Source: Streptomyces sp. NRRL F-6676 (lineage in GTDB: Bacteria > Actinomycetota > Actinomycetes > Streptomycetales > Streptomycetaceae). From it: DNA of 64,000 bases. The stretch spans positions 8,684 to 72,683 of the forward strand of contig NZ_JOHS01000047.1 of the NCBI RefSeq assembly GCF_000725625.1, read 5' to 3'. Both the position numbers and the translations under genes were made by a program. The notes beneath the pieces are model-generated. The model did not search any database, was not told the DNA's origin, and saw only the letters and a list, made by a program, of their open reading frames with translations. The number at the start of each line of letters is the position of its first letter. Position 1 is the stretch's first letter. Below are positions 44,047-53,873 of this stretch, one piece after another.

Positions 44047-44886
44047 ATGCCCGAAGGCGACACCGTCCATCAGGCCGCGGCCCGGCTGCACACCGCCCTG
44101 GCCGGCAGCCGGCTCACCCGGTTCGACCTCCGCGTCCCCCGCTTCGCCACCGCCGACCTCACCGGCCACACCGTCCTGAACGTCACCCCCCGCGGCAAAC
44201 ACCTGCTCACCCGCATCGAGGGCGGCTACACCCTCCACTCCCACCTCCGCATGGACGGCGCCTGGAAGGTGTACGCCCCGGGCCGCCGCTGGACCGGCGG
44301 CCCCGCCCACCAGATCCGCGCGATCCTCGGCACCACCGACCGCACGGCCGTCGGCTACCGCCTCCCCGTCCTCGAACTCCTCCGCACCACCGACGAGTCC
44401 CGCGCCGTGGGCCACCTCGGACCGGACCTGCTCGGCCCCGACTGGGACCCGGACACCGCCCTCGCCAACCTTCTGCGCGACCCCGCCCGCCCCCTCGGCG
44501 AGGCCCTGCTCGACCAGCGCAATCTCGCCGGCATCGGCAACGTCTTCAAGAGCGAACTGTGCTTTCTGCTCCGGGCCACCCCCTGGCTCCCGGTGGGCGA
44601 GCTTCCCGCCGGTCACCTCGCCGAACTGCCGGCGCTCGCGCGGAAGGTCCTGGAGGCGAACCGCGAGCGCCCCGTCCGCAACACCACCGGCCGCCGCGAG
44701 CAGCCCCTGTTCGTGTACGGCCGCGCGTCACGGCCCTGCCTGCGCTGCGGCACCCCGGTCCGCATGGCCGACCAGGACGACGGCTCCCGGGACCGCCTCA
44801 CCTACTGGTGCCCCGTGTGCCAGTCGGGCCCGGCCCCCGCCGCTTCCGTCTCCCGCCCGGCACCGCCGCCCACCGACCGGCCGTAG
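44047..44886 (+). CDS. nei: Fpg/Nei-family DNA glycosylase (endonuclease VIII type)
   Basis: A 279-residue base-excision enzyme that removes oxidised bases and nicks the strand. It begins MPEGDTVHQAA, with Pro2 and Glu3 after Met as the catalytic residues; the PEGD opening favours the Nei over the MutM branch. The H2TH region contains LLDQRNLAGIGNVFKSE, and the C-terminal zinc finger is CLRCG and WCPVCQ (four Cys). A Pro-rich tail is extra. It follows lhr on the same strand, which groups two repair genes. Confidence 0.93.
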   Translation: MPEGDTVHQAAARLHTALAGSRLTRFDLRVPRFATADLTGHTVLNVTPRGKHLLTRIEGGYTLHSHLRMDGAWKVYAPGRRWTGGPAHQIRAILGTTDRTAVGYRLPVLELLRTTDESRAVGHLGPDLLGPDWDPDTALANLLRDPARPLGEALLDQRNLAGIGNVFKSELCFLLRATPWLPVGELPAGHLAELPALARKVLEANRERPVRNTTGRREQPLFVYGRASRPCLRCGTPVRMADQDDGSRDRLTYWCPVCQSGPAPAASVSRPAPPPTDRP

Positions 44887-44936
44887 GACGAGGGGCGTCC
44901 CTGCCGGCCGCTCACCGACCGGCCGTAGGACGAGGG
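44871..44936. repeat. 24-bp direct repeat at the nei 3' end
   Basis: caccgaccggccgtaggacg followed by aggg occurs at 44871-44894 and 44913-44936 (42-bp period). The first copy contains the nei stop codon; the second overlaps the stop of the convergent small gene. It looks like a short local duplication across the boundary of the two genes. Confidence 0.75.
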
Positions 44937-45217
44937 CCCTTCCCGTCGGCCGTACGGCGACCCGTCTCCCCCTCGTCGGGCCGCCGTACGGCCGACGCCC
45001 AGCCTCCGCCACCGCCAGGGTTCCCCCCATCGGTCCGGCCCGCCGCGCGGGCCTTCGGCACACAGTGCACCGGCAGCAGACTGAGCCCCCACCCCCCGGT
45101 GGCGACCGCACCCTCCAGCACTCCGGCATCGGGTGCCAGGACGAGCCGCAGCAACCCCCACCACCACAGCCCGCCGAACGCCAGCGCAACCCCCCAGCGC
45201 ACCGCGCGCCCGGTCAT
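44912..45217 (-). CDS. Small hypothetical membrane protein
   Basis: A 101-residue protein (MTGRAVRWGVALAFGGLWWW) with a basic opening, one clear membrane helix, a second weaker hydrophobic stretch (LEGAVATGGWGLSLLPVHCV) and a basic Gly/Arg tail. ATG 45217 is chosen; the frame stays open upstream. It is convergent with nei. A gene of this kind occurs at this spot in other Streptomyces as far as I recall; function unknown. Confidence 0.55.
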   Translation of the reverse strand: MTGRAVRWGVALAFGGLWWWGLLRLVLAPDAGVLEGAVATGGWGLSLLPVHCVPKARAAGRTDGGNPGGGGGWASAVRRPDEGETGRRTADGKGPRPTAGR

Positions 45218-45451
45218 GGCCGCCACCTGCCGCCAGACGCTAGCCCTCCGCCACGACACCCGGGGAGGGCGCACCGACGGCACACGGGCGCACCGTCACG
45301 ACCGGCCGTGCCGTCACCGCGCGCCCACGATGCGCGCGCGGCACCTCCCGCACCGGTCGGGTCCGTCCGGATCATCCCTCCACCATGACCGCCCCGCCGT
45401 CCCCCGGCAAGCGCACCCAAGGCACACCGAGCGGCCCTCCAGACAGCGCAA

Positions 45452-45497
45452 AGCCCCGGTGGGAGGCTCCGAAGATCCGGAGCTCCCCACCGGGGCT
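45452..45497. terminator. Long hairpin after clgR
   Basis: A near-perfect 20-bp stem (left arm agccccggtgggaggctccg, right arm its complement with one mismatch) around a 4-6 base loop. It begins 12 bp beyond the clgR stop on the minus strand and ends that transcript. Confidence 0.85.
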
Positions 45498-45508
45498 CGT
45501 GAACCGCG

Positions 45509-45886
45509 TCAGGCGGCGACCACATCCACCGCTTCGCTGGGCGCCTTGATCGTGACCCGTTCCGGCGGGACGCCGGCGACGGACACGGAGTTCAGCATGG
45601 GGCGACGCACCGGAGCGGGCACCGGTTCGGTGACCGCGGCCGACGCCGCCAGCTCCGCGAGCGCGAGTTCGTCACTCACCTCGCGCATCAGCTCGGACAT
45701 CCGTACGTCCAACGCGTCGCAGATCGCGGAGAGCAGTTCGGAGGAAGCCTCCTTCTGCCCCCGCTCCACCTCGGAGAGATAACCGAGCGAGACTCGGGCG
45801 GAGGAGGAGACTTCGCGCAGAGTACGGCCCTGGCGCTGGCGCTGCCGACGCAGCACGTCACCCAGCAGGCGACGGAGCAGAATCAT
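45509..45886 (-). CDS. clgR: XRE-family activator ClgR (Clp gene regulator)
   Basis: A 125-residue transcription factor that activates clpP and other stress genes in actinobacteria. The helix-turn-helix spans about residues 14-66 ([27 protein letters not shown]). ATG 45886 begins [12 protein letters not shown]. The C-terminus ends in VDVVAA; in S. lividans a terminal Ala-Ala makes ClgR a substrate of the ClpP1/ClpP2 protease it controls, and that degron-like end is preserved here. The order clgR-cinA-pgsA is conserved with corynebacteria and mycobacteria. A 109-bp gap upstream should hold its promoter. Confidence 0.95.
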   Translation of the reverse strand: MILLRRLLGDVLRRQRQRQGRTLREVSSSARVSLGYLSEVERGQKEASSELLSAICDALDVRMSELMREVSDELALAELAASAAVTEPVPAPVRRPMLNSVSVAGVPPERVTIKAPSEAVDVVAA

Positions 45887-45995
45887 CGGTGGCTCCCTCC
45901 TCGGACCGCGTAACCGCATCCTTCACGCCCCACCGTACCGCCTTGCGCCGCGGCCGTGCGGGGAGCGCTGTCGTGTTCACTCAGGGCTGCAAACA

Positions 45996-46541
45996 TCAAG
46001 TCCCCCCGTTCCGTTCCGTATCCTGTGCCCGCTCATTCCCGGTCTGTTCGCCCGCCAGCTCCTCCAGGAGGAGTGCGAGCACGCTCCGTACACTCTCCAT
46101 ACGAATTTCCGTACGGTCGCCGTTCAACCGCAGAGACGTCACTTTCTCGCCACCGGGTTCTCCGAAAACGGTCTCGAAGGGGCCGTCGACGGCCACGAAG
46201 ACCGTACCGACCGGCTGTCCGTCCTGGGGTTCGGGGCCGGCCACGCCGGTGGTGGCGATCCCCCAGTCCGCGCGCAGCAGCCTGCGCACGCCGGCCGCCA
46301 TCTGGGCCGCGACCTGCGGGTCCACCGCGCCCCGTTCGGCCAGTAGGGTGCCCTCCACACCGAGGACGTCCCGCTTCACATCGGTGGCATACGCGGTGAC
46401 CGAGCCCCGGAAGGCCTTGGACGCCCCCGGCACGGAGGCGATCTCCGCGGCCACCAGGCCGCCGGTCAGCGACTCCGCGACGGCGAGCGTCTCGCCTCTC
46501 ACCGTGAGTAGTCGCAGCACGTCGGCGGCCCCGGATGTCAC
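45996..46541 (-). CDS. cinA: CinA C-terminal domain protein (nicotinamide-nucleotide amidase, PncC type)
   Basis: A 181-residue single-domain CinA-C protein; this domain deamidates nicotinamide mononucleotide. Motifs: AVAESLTGGLVAAEIA, FRGSVTAYATDVKRDVLGV, and GIATTGVAGPEPQDGQPVGTVFVAV. The N-terminal MoCF/COG1058 half of full-length CinA is absent, the usual state in actinobacteria. GTG 46541 overlaps the pgsA stop by 3 bases, so the two are translationally coupled. The extreme C-terminus (EQTGNERAQDTER) is charged and variable. Confidence 0.93.
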   Translation of the reverse strand: MTSGAADVLRLLTVRGETLAVAESLTGGLVAAEIASVPGASKAFRGSVTAYATDVKRDVLGVEGTLLAERGAVDPQVAAQMAAGVRRLLRADWGIATTGVAGPEPQDGQPVGTVFVAVDGPFETVFGEPGGEKVTSLRLNGDRTEIRMESVRSVLALLLEELAGEQTGNERAQDTERNGGT

Positions 46542-47413
46542 CGTTGTGCCTCTTCCAACGCGGCCCGGCGCTCCGCGATTCCCCGGCGGCGCAGCACAAT
46601 GGCCTGTCTCACATAGTCGAGCCCCGTCACCACCGTCAGGACGACCGCCGCGGCCATCACCCAGAAACGGAGGGTGGCGAGCCACCCGGTCAGTACGAGG
46701 ACGTACATGCCGACGGCCACGCCCTGGGTGAGCGTCTTGAGCTTGCCGCCGCGGCTCGCCGGGATGACGCCGTAGCGGATGACGAGGAACCGCAGCAGGG
46801 TGATGCCGAGTTCGCGGCCGAGGATGACCACCGTCACCCACCACGGCAGGTCACCGAGGGCGGAGAGACAGATGAGCGCCGCCCCCATGATCGCCTTGTC
46901 GGCGATGGGGTCGGCGATCTTGCCGAAGTCGGTGACCAGATCGTACGTGCGTGCGAGATGGCCGTCGAACAGGTCGGTGATCATGGCGACGGCGAACGCC
47001 GCCCAGGCGAACGACCGCCAGGCCGGGTCGTAGCCGCCGTTGCCGAGCATCAGCGCGACGAAGCCCGGGACGAGGAGCAGGCGGAGCATGGTGAGCAGAT
47101 TGGCCACGTTCCAGACGCTGGCCTGGTCGACCGCGGCGGCGCCGATCTTCCCACCCCGCACCGGCCGCGCGCCCTCGTGCGGACCGCGCGCCCCCTCACC
47201 CTGCCCGGTCTCGTCCGTGTGCTCCCCCGCGCCGCCGTCGTACCGCCCGGCAACGGCCTCGGACCGTCCGGCCGTGACGTCCTCGACGGCACCGGAGTCC
47301 CGCGCGTCCTCGCGCACGGCGTCCGCCGCCGTGACGTCGGGAACCCGCGCCGCGGGAGCCGTCCCGCGCGCGCCGGAGGGGCCGCCCGCCGCGGATGCCG
47401 GGACTCCGGTCAT
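46538..47413 (-). CDS. pgsA: CDP-diacylglycerol-glycerol-3-phosphate phosphatidyltransferase
   Basis: Makes phosphatidylglycerophosphate, the first committed step to phosphatidylglycerol and cardiolipin. The CDP-alcohol transferase signature is complete: DLFDGHLAR, then eight residues, G, three residues, D, three residues, D. Several membrane helices follow ([25 protein letters not shown]-like, [16 protein letters not shown]). The first ~95 residues are a hydrophilic Ala/Gly/Asp-rich extension not needed for the fold. ATG 47413 overlaps the rimO stop by 3 bases. Confidence 0.94.
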   Translation of the reverse strand: MTGVPASAAGGPSGARGTAPAARVPDVTAADAVREDARDSGAVEDVTAGRSEAVAGRYDGGAGEHTDETGQGEGARGPHEGARPVRGGKIGAAAVDQASVWNVANLLTMLRLLLVPGFVALMLGNGGYDPAWRSFAWAAFAVAMITDLFDGHLARTYDLVTDFGKIADPIADKAIMGAALICLSALGDLPWWVTVVILGRELGITLLRFLVIRYGVIPASRGGKLKTLTQGVAVGMYVLVLTGWLATLRFWVMAAAVVLTVVTGLDYVRQAIVLRRRGIAERRAALEEAQR

Positions 47414-48882
47414 CTGCCCGCCTCCTCTGTACATCCCGGGGAGCCCGGGAGCGGCTCGGCCACCAGGTCGACGCCCTCGGCCCCGACCACCTTCGCCTCG
47501 ACCATACGGCCGACGCGCACACCCGCGCCGCTCGTCAGCCGCACCTGGCCGTCCGTCTCGGGAGCCTGGTGTGCGGCACGGCCGTACACGCCCTCCTCCT
47601 CGTCGACGGACTCCACCAGCACGTGCACGGTGGAGCCGACACGCTCGTCGGCGCGCTGTGCGACCAGTTCCTCCGCGAGCCGGGAGACCCGGCTCAGCCG
47701 CTCGGCGACGACGTCCGCGTCGAGCTTGTTGTCGTACGTCGCCGCTTCGGTGCCGTCCTCGTCGGAGTACCCGAAGACGCCGATCGCATCCAGCCGTGCG
47801 CCGCTGAGGAATCTCTCCAGTTCGGCGAGGTCGGACTCCGACTCGCCGGGGAAGCCCACGATGAAGTTGGAGCGCACGCCGGCCTCGGGCGCCTTGCCGC
47901 GGATGGTGTCGAGCAGTTCCAGGAAGCGGTCGGTGTCGCCGAAGCGCCGCATCGCACGCAGCACGCCGGGCGCGGAGTGCTGGAAGGAGAGGTCGAAGTA
48001 GGGGGCGACCTTGGGCGTGGCGGTCAGCACGTCGATCAGGCCGGGGCGCATCTCGGCGGGCTGGAGGTAGCTGACGCGCACCCGTTCGATGCCGTCGACC
48101 TCGGCGAGTTCGGGCAGCAGGGACTCCAGGAGGCGGATGTCGCCGAGGTCCTTGCCGTAGGAGGTGTTGTTCTCGGAGACCAGCATGACCTCCTTGACGC
48201 CCTGCTCGGCCAGCCATCGCGTCTCGTTCAGCACGTCGCTCGGGCGGCGGGAGATGAAGGAGCCGCGGAAGGAGGGGATGGCGCAGAAGGAGCACCGGCG
48301 GTCGCAGCCGGAGGCGAGCTTCACCGAGGCGACGGGCGCCCCGCCCAGCCTGCGGCGCAGCGGCGCCCGCGGACCGGAGGCCGGAGCGACGCCTTCCGGA
48401 AGATCGGCCGGGCCGTGCCCGGGGAGGGCGACCGCGGCGCCCGCCTCCTGGCGCTCGGCGGGGCTGATCGGCAGCAGCTTGCGCCGGTCGCGCGGGGTGT
48501 GGGCGGCGTGGATGCCGCCGGACAGGATGGTCTGGAGGCGGTCGGAGATGTCCGCGTAGTCGTCGAAACCGAGGACTCCGTCGGCCTCGGGCAGCGCCTC
48601 GGCGAGCTCCTTGCCGTACCGCTCGGCCATGCAGCCCACCGCCACCACGGCCCGGGTTCTGCCGTGGTCCTTGAGGTCGTTGGCCTCCAGGAGGGCGTCG
48701 ACGGAGTCCTTCTTGGCGGCGTCGACGAAGCCGCAGGTGTTGACGACGGCGACGTCCGCGTCCTCGGCGTCCTCCACGAGCTGCCAGCCGTCCGCCTCCA
48801 AACGGCCTGCGAGCTCCTCGGAATCCACCTCGTTACGGGCGCAGCCGAGAGTGACGAGTGCGACGGTACGGCGTTCAGGCAT
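47410..48882 (-). CDS. rimO: Ribosomal protein S12 methylthiotransferase RimO
   Basis: Radical-SAM enzyme that adds methylthio to an Asp of ribosomal protein S12. It is 490 residues from ATG 48882 ([20 protein letters not shown]). Fe-S cysteines of the UPF0004 domain: [22 protein letters not shown]. Radical-SAM triad CDRRCSFC. RimO rather than MiaB is indicated by KNEVDS-like [10 protein letters not shown] and [23 protein letters not shown] domain at the C-terminus. It heads the rimO-pgsA-cinA overlap chain. Confidence 0.96.
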   Translation of the reverse strand: MPERRTVALVTLGCARNEVDSEELAGRLEADGWQLVEDAEDADVAVVNTCGFVDAAKKDSVDALLEANDLKDHGRTRAVVAVGCMAERYGKELAEALPEADGVLGFDDYADISDRLQTILSGGIHAAHTPRDRRKLLPISPAERQEAGAAVALPGHGPADLPEGVAPASGPRAPLRRRLGGAPVASVKLASGCDRRCSFCAIPSFRGSFISRRPSDVLNETRWLAEQGVKEVMLVSENNTSYGKDLGDIRLLESLLPELAEVDGIERVRVSYLQPAEMRPGLIDVLTATPKVAPYFDLSFQHSAPGVLRAMRRFGDTDRFLELLDTIRGKAPEAGVRSNFIVGFPGESESDLAELERFLSGARLDAIGVFGYSDEDGTEAATYDNKLDADVVAERLSRVSRLAEELVAQRADERVGSTVHVLVESVDEEEGVYGRAAHQAPETDGQVRLTSGAGVRVGRMVEAKVVGAEGVDLVAEPLPGSPGCTEEAGR

Positions 48883-48985
48883 GGGCTCAAGACTACTTCG
48901 TCCCGCTGACATCCCACGTCGACGGGGTTGGCCGTCTCCCGGCCCCCTCCACCGGGCCGCGCGGTGTGCCGCGGCCCGGGCCCCG

Positions 48986-49885
48986 TCATCCGGCTTCGGG
49001 GTCGCCCTTGGTGTACGTCAGCCGCTCGACCTGGCCGGCCTGGAACTCGTCCTCGATCTCCTTGCCGTTGACATGGAGCCGGACCGCGCCGGCGTCGCCG
49101 AGGACGAGGTCGATCTTCTCCTTGTCCTGGAACGTCTGGGAGTCGCCCTTCTCCAGGGTGCCGTCGAACAGGGTGCGGCCGTTGTGGTCCTTGGCGGAGA
49201 TCCAGCTGCGTCCGTCGGCGGCGCTCACCTGGACGGTCACCTTGTCCCGGGGTGCCGCGGCGATGGCGCTGTCCGTGGGGTCCGGCTTGGGGTCGGCGGG
49301 CTTGGCGCTCTCGGGCGTGGCGGACTTCGCGGGCTTGCTCGCGGTGGCGGTGGAGCCCTCGGCGACCTGGGCCTGCGTGCCGCCGTCGTCGTCGCCCCCG
49401 GTGAACAGCGTGAAGCCGACGAAGCCGATCACCGCGACGATCGCGGCGACCATGGCGGCGGTCCAGTTGGGCCCGCGCCGCTCCGGACGGATCCGCTCCG
49501 CCTCGAAGAGCGGGGCGGCCGGGGTCGGGGCGGGGCGCCCCCCGTGCTCGGCGGCGAACTGTTCGAGCAGCGGCTCCGGATCGAGGTGGACGGCGCGCGC
49601 CAGGGTGCGCAGATGCCCGCGCGCGTAGACGTCGCCGCCGCAGGGGGTGAAGTCGTCCCGTTCGATCGCGTGCACGATGGTGCCGCGGACCCGGGTGGCG
49701 TTGCTTATCTCGTCGACGGTCAGACCGGCCTCGATACGCGCCCGGCGCAGGGCGGTGCCGATCGAGGGGCGGTCGGCGGCACGGGTGGCCTCGTGGTCGT
49801 CGCCGGAACCGCCGTCGCCGACGCGGGCGTCTTCGACCGGGCGTGCGTCCTTGGGAGTTTTGTCGTCAGGGGAGTTGCCGATGGA
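48986..49885 (-). CDS. RodZ-like HTH membrane protein with DUF4115 domain
   Basis: A 299-residue bitopic protein. The cytoplasmic N-terminal part carries a helix-turn-helix ([37 protein letters not shown]). One membrane helix follows ([20 protein letters not shown]), then an extracytoplasmic Ala/Lys/Pro linker and a C-terminal DUF4115 beta domain ([19 protein letters not shown]). This is the RodZ/YfgA layout, a cytoskeleton-linked protein in rod-shaped bacteria. GTG 49885 is preferred because GAAAGG lies 8 bp upstream; GTG 49915 would add ten residues. Confidence 0.87.
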   Translation of the reverse strand, partial: SIGNSPDDKTPKDARPVEDARVGDGGSGDDHEATRAADRPSIGTALRRARIEAGLTVDEISNATRVRGTIVHAIERDDFTPCGGDVYARGHLRTLARAVHLDPEPLLEQFAAEHGGRPAPTPAAPLFEAERIRPERRGPNWTAAMVAAIVAVIGFVGFTLFTGGDDDGGTQAQVAEGSTATASKPAKSATPESAKPADPKPDPTDSAIAAAPRDKVTVQVSAADGRSWISAKDHNGRTLFDGTLEKGDSQTFQDKEKIDLVLGDAGAVRLHVNGKEIEDEFQAGQVERLTYTKGDPEAG

Positions 49886-50126
49886 CACGGGGGCGCCTTT
49901 CGAGGGTGTAGCCACCTGTGCTGGAAGCTCAGTCTAGGGGGGGTACGAAAGGGTGGGGCAACCGGGCGGTAGGTGTTTGTACGCCATCAGAATGGCCGGT
50001 CATCCTGACGCCGGGAGGTCTCTCTTACCCCCCTCAACTTGACGTACTCGCAAGGAAAAGGGTTGCTCACGGATCACTTACGGGTGGGTCACGTTCGCGT
50101 TGCCGTACACCTGTGCGCCCTGTCCC

Positions 50127-52928
50127 TCACGCCTCGCTCTCCCCTCGGATCACCGCGAGCACACCGTCCAGTTCGTCGGCCTTCACCAGGACGTCGCGCG
50201 CCTTGGAGCCCTCGCTCGGGCCGACGATGTTGCGCGACTCCATGAGGTCCATCAGCCGCCCGGCCTTGGCGAAGCCGACGCGCAGCTTGCGCTGGAGCAT
50301 GGACGTGGACCCGAACTGGGTGGAGACGACCAGCTCGGCGGCCTGGCAGAGCAGGTCGAGGTCGTCGCCGATGTCCTCGTCGATCTCCTTCTTCTGCTTG
50401 CTGCCCACCGTGACGTCGTCCCGGAAGACGGGCGCCATCTGGTCCTTGCAGTGCTGGACGACGGCCGCGACCTCCTCCTCGGTGACGAACGCCCCCTGCA
50501 TACGGGTCGGTTTGTTCGCCCCCATCGGCAGGAAGAGCCCGTCGCCCTTGCCGATCAGCTTCTCGGCGCCGGGCTGGTCGAGGATGACGCGGGAGTCGGC
50601 GAGGGAGGAGGTGGCGAAGGCGAGCCGCGAGGGCACGTTCGCCTTGATGAGGCCGGTGACGACGTCGACGGAGGGCCGCTGGGTGGCGAGCACCAGGTGG
50701 ATGCCGGCCGCGCGGGCGAGCTGCGTGATGCGCACGATGGCGTCCTCGACGTCCCGGGGGGCGACCATCATCAGGTCGGCGAGCTCGTCGACGATCACCA
50801 GCAGGTAGGGATAGGGGTGGAGTTCGCGCTCGCTGCCCTCGGGCGGCTTGACCTTCCCCTCGCGCACCGCCCGGTTGAAGTCGTCGATGTGCCGGTAGCC
50901 GTAGGCGGCGAGGTCGTCGTAGCGCAGGTCCATCTCGCGCACCACCCATTGAAGCGCCTCGGCGGCCCGCTTGGGGTTGGTGATGATCGGGGTGATCAGG
51001 TGCGGGATGCCCTCGTAGACGGTGAGTTCGACGCGCTTGGGGTCGACGAGGATCATCCGCACGTCCTCGGGCGTCGCCCGCATCATCACCGAGGTGATCA
51101 GGCAGTTGATGCACGAGGACTTGCCGGATCCGGTGGCGCCGGCGACCAGCATGTGCGGCATCTTGGCCAGCGAGTGCATGACGTAGCCGCCCTCGACGTC
51201 CTTGCCGAAGGCGACCAGCATCGGGTCGTCGTCCTCCGCGGACTCCGCGAGCCGCAGCACGTCACCGAGGTTGACCATCTCCCGGTCGGTGTTGGGGATT
51301 TCGATGCCGACCGCGGACTTGCCGGGGATGGGGCTGATGATCCGCACGTCCGGGCTGGCGACCGCGTACGCGATGTTCTTGGCGAGCGCGGTGATCCGCT
51401 CCACCTTGACGGCGGGCCCCAGTTCGACCTCGTAGCGGGTGACCGTCGGACCGCGTGTGAAGCCGGTGACGCGGGCGTCGACCTTGAACTCGGTGAAGAC
51501 GTTGGTGAGCGCGGCCACTATGGCGTCGTTGGCCGCGCTGCGGGACTTCCCCGGTCCGCCGCGCTCCAGCAGGTCAAGGGCGGGCAGCGCGTAGGTGATG
51601 TCGCCGGAGAGCTGCAACTGTTCGGCGCGGGGCGGCAGGTCGCGCGGCTCCTGCGGGGACTGCTTGGTGAGGTCGGGCACCCCTGAGTCGCTCCGCTGCT
51701 CGCCCCCGGAGTCGCTCCCCGGCTGCGGGACCTTGCCGGCCGGAAGTTTGGGCTGCCTGGGCTTCGCCTCCACCGGCTCCTTGGTGCGCGCCGCCGGTAC
51801 GGGCGTGGTCTCCTCGTAGGGCTCGCGCGGGCCGCCGACGCCCTGGGTGAGGTCGGCGACGATCGGGGAGGGCGGCATGCCGTGCAGAACGGCGCCGTCG
51901 AGCGCGGCGGCGGCCGCGGCGGCGACGTCGACCGCGTCCATCGGGCGGTGCATGTCGGGCTGCGGCACGGCGGAACGCCGGGGCCGGCCGCGCCGCTTGG
52001 CGAGCGCCTCCTCCTCGGCGCTGTCCGCATCCCGCACGCCGGGGGCGGACCGGCGCCTGCGGGGGCGCGCGGGCGCCTCGTCGCGCCACTGCTCGTCATA
52101 GCGCCCCTCGGCGTACGCCCCTTCCGCCCCGTCCATCTCGTCGACGAGGTCGTCCTCGGGGTCGGGAAGGATGCCGAGCTTGACCCCGAGGAGGCGCAGC
52201 CGCTGCGGAATCGCGGTCACCGGGGTCGCCGTCACCACGAGCAGCCCGAAGAACGTGAGCAGCACGAGCAGCGGCACGGCCAGGACCTCGCCCAGCATGT
52301 ACGTCAGCGGGGTCGCCGCGCTCCAGCCGATGAGGCCGCCGGCGTCCCTTATCGCCTGCATGCCGTCGCTGCGGGCGGGCGAGCCGCAGGCGATGTGCAC
52401 CTGGCCGAGCACCCCGATGGCGAGCGCGGACAGGCCGATGACGATCCGGCCGTTGGCCTCCGGCTTCTCGGGATGCAGGATCAGACGCACGGCGATGGCG
52501 CCGAGCAGTATCGGCACGATGAGGTCGAGCCGCCCGAAGGCGCCGGTCACCAGGATCTCGACCAGGTCGCCGACGGGGCCGCGCAGATTGGCCCAGGTGC
52601 CCGCGGCCACGATCAGCGCGAGCGAGAGCAGGAGCAGCGCGACGCCGTCCTTGCGGTGCGCCGGGTCGAGCCCCTTCGCGCCCCGCCCTATGCCGCGGAA
52701 GAGGGCGCCGACGGCGTGCGCCAGGCCCAGCCAGAGGGCGCGCACGAGTCGGTACACGCCTGCGGTCGGGCTGGGCGCCGCCGCGGGCGCGGCCTTCTTC
52801 GCCGGGGCCTTCTTGGCGGGCGCCTTCTTCGCGGCGGCCTTTTTCGCGGGGGCCTTCTTCGCCGGAGCCTTCGCGGGAGCGGCCACCTTCTTCGCGGGCG
52901 ACTTCTTGGCTGCGGGACGTGGGGCCAT
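50127..52928 (-). CDS. ftsK: DNA translocase FtsK/SpoIIIE
   Basis: A 933-residue membrane-anchored DNA pump that clears chromosomes from sporulation septa. An N-terminal Lys/Ala/Pro tail (AKKAPAKK repeats) comes first, then four membrane helices (VALLLLSLALIVAAGTW, LIVPILLGAIAVRLIL and others), a Pro/Arg-rich linker (~250-420), the RecA-like motor with Walker A GATGSGKSSCIN, Walker B LLVIVDELADLMM, and a C-terminal gamma winged helix (VSTQFGSTSMLQRKLRVGFAKAG). ATG 52928 begins MAPRPAAKKSP. Confidence 0.96.
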   Translation of the reverse strand: MAPRPAAKKSPAKKVAAPAKAPAKKAPAKKAAAKKAPAKKAPAKKAAPAAAPSPTAGVYRLVRALWLGLAHAVGALFRGIGRGAKGLDPAHRKDGVALLLLSLALIVAAGTWANLRGPVGDLVEILVTGAFGRLDLIVPILLGAIAVRLILHPEKPEANGRIVIGLSALAIGVLGQVHIACGSPARSDGMQAIRDAGGLIGWSAATPLTYMLGEVLAVPLLVLLTFFGLLVVTATPVTAIPQRLRLLGVKLGILPDPEDDLVDEMDGAEGAYAEGRYDEQWRDEAPARPRRRRSAPGVRDADSAEEEALAKRRGRPRRSAVPQPDMHRPMDAVDVAAAAAAALDGAVLHGMPPSPIVADLTQGVGGPREPYEETTPVPAARTKEPVEAKPRQPKLPAGKVPQPGSDSGGEQRSDSGVPDLTKQSPQEPRDLPPRAEQLQLSGDITYALPALDLLERGGPGKSRSAANDAIVAALTNVFTEFKVDARVTGFTRGPTVTRYEVELGPAVKVERITALAKNIAYAVASPDVRIISPIPGKSAVGIEIPNTDREMVNLGDVLRLAESAEDDDPMLVAFGKDVEGGYVMHSLAKMPHMLVAGATGSGKSSCINCLITSVMMRATPEDVRMILVDPKRVELTVYEGIPHLITPIITNPKRAAEALQWVVREMDLRYDDLAAYGYRHIDDFNRAVREGKVKPPEGSERELHPYPYLLVIVDELADLMMVAPRDVEDAIVRITQLARAAGIHLVLATQRPSVDVVTGLIKANVPSRLAFATSSLADSRVILDQPGAEKLIGKGDGLFLPMGANKPTRMQGAFVTEEEVAAVVQHCKDQMAPVFRDDVTVGSKQKKEIDEDIGDDLDLLCQAAELVVSTQFGSTSMLQRKLRVGFAKAGRLMDLMESRNIVGPSEGSKARDVLVKADELDGVLAVIRGESEA
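52796..52910 (-). repeat. Lys-Ala-Pro repeat coding region in ftsK
   Basis: Repeating 15- and 18-bp units of the gccttcttcgcgggg type encode KKAPA and KKAAA runs, like histone H1 tails, before the first membrane helix of FtsK. Confidence 0.8.
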
Positions 52929-53171
52929 GGGTGTGAGATTACCGTCGGAGACGGCAACGGACACGTGTGCCCACCGCTTCACCCGTTCGTGTCGCCCGTC
53001 CCAGGGGGCCCTGCTGACGCGGCGTCAACGCGCGAGCGGACACCCGGGGCGGCCCGCCGACGGTACCCGCGTCACGTCGATCGCGTCGGCCGACCGCGAC
53101 GGCACCGGCCTCTCGGAGAGTCGCGTCGGCCGCGACGGCACCCGTCCCACGAGAGCCGCGCCGACCGGACG

Positions 53172-53873
53172 CTACGACACCGCCGTCGGCCCGCCCGAGG
53201 CGCCCGGTTCCAGCGCGTCCAGGGCGCGGCGCAGCCCCGTCAGCTTGCGTTCCAGGTGGGCGGCGGTGGCGACCGCCGCCGCGTCGGCGGACTCGTCGTC
53301 GAGCTGCTTGGACAGCGCCTCGGCCTGCTCCTCGACCGCCGCCAGCCGCGCGGAGAGTTCGGCGAGGATGCCGGCCGCCTCCTTGCTGTCGCCGACCACG
53401 TCCTTGGCGCCGTTCGTGCCGGCGCTGCCGTTCCCGTTGCCCTCCAGCTGGAGGCGGAGCAGCGCGGCCTGCTCCTTGAGCTGGCAGTTCTTCATGTAGA
53501 GCTCGACGAAGACCGACACCTTCGCGCGCAGCACCCACGGGTCGAACGGCTTGGAGATGTAGTCCACCGCACCCGCCGCGTACCCCCGGAAGGTGTGGTG
53601 CGGCCCGTGGTTGATCGCGGTCAGGAAGATGATCGGGATGTCCCGGGTCCGCTCCCGCCGCTTGATGTGCGCGGCGGTCTCGAAACCGTCCATGCCCGGC
53701 ATCTGGACGTCCAGCAGAATGACCGCGAAGTCGTCCGTGAGCAGCGCTTTGAGTGCTTCCTCCCCGGACGATGCCCGCACCAGCGTCTGATCGAGCGCGG
53801 AGAGGATGGCCTCCAGCGCCAGCAGATTCTCCGGCCGGTCATCGACCAGGAGGATCTTGGCCTTCTGCACCAT
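53172..53873 (-). CDS. osaB: Response regulator OsaB without a DNA-binding domain
   Basis: A 233-residue regulator from ATG 53873. The receiver has DDRPEN at residues 11-16, phospho-acceptor Asp55 in LLDVQMPGMDG, FLTAINHG and SKPFD. The C-terminal third (about 150-220) is a predicted coiled coil (LAELSARLAAVEEQAEAL, HLERKLTGLRRALDAL) joined by a Gly/Asn linker; no helix-turn-helix is seen, so output is probably by protein contact. It corresponds to S. coelicolor OsaB, needed for development under osmotic stress and partner of OsaA. Confidence 0.92.
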   Translation of the reverse strand: MVQKAKILLVDDRPENLLALEAILSALDQTLVRASSGEEALKALLTDDFAVILLDVQMPGMDGFETAAHIKRRERTRDIPIIFLTAINHGPHHTFRGYAAGAVDYISKPFDPWVLRAKVSVFVELYMKNCQLKEQAALLRLQLEGNGNGSAGTNGAKDVVGDSKEAAGILAELSARLAAVEEQAEALSKQLDDESADAAAVATAAHLERKLTGLRRALDALEPGASGGPTAVS

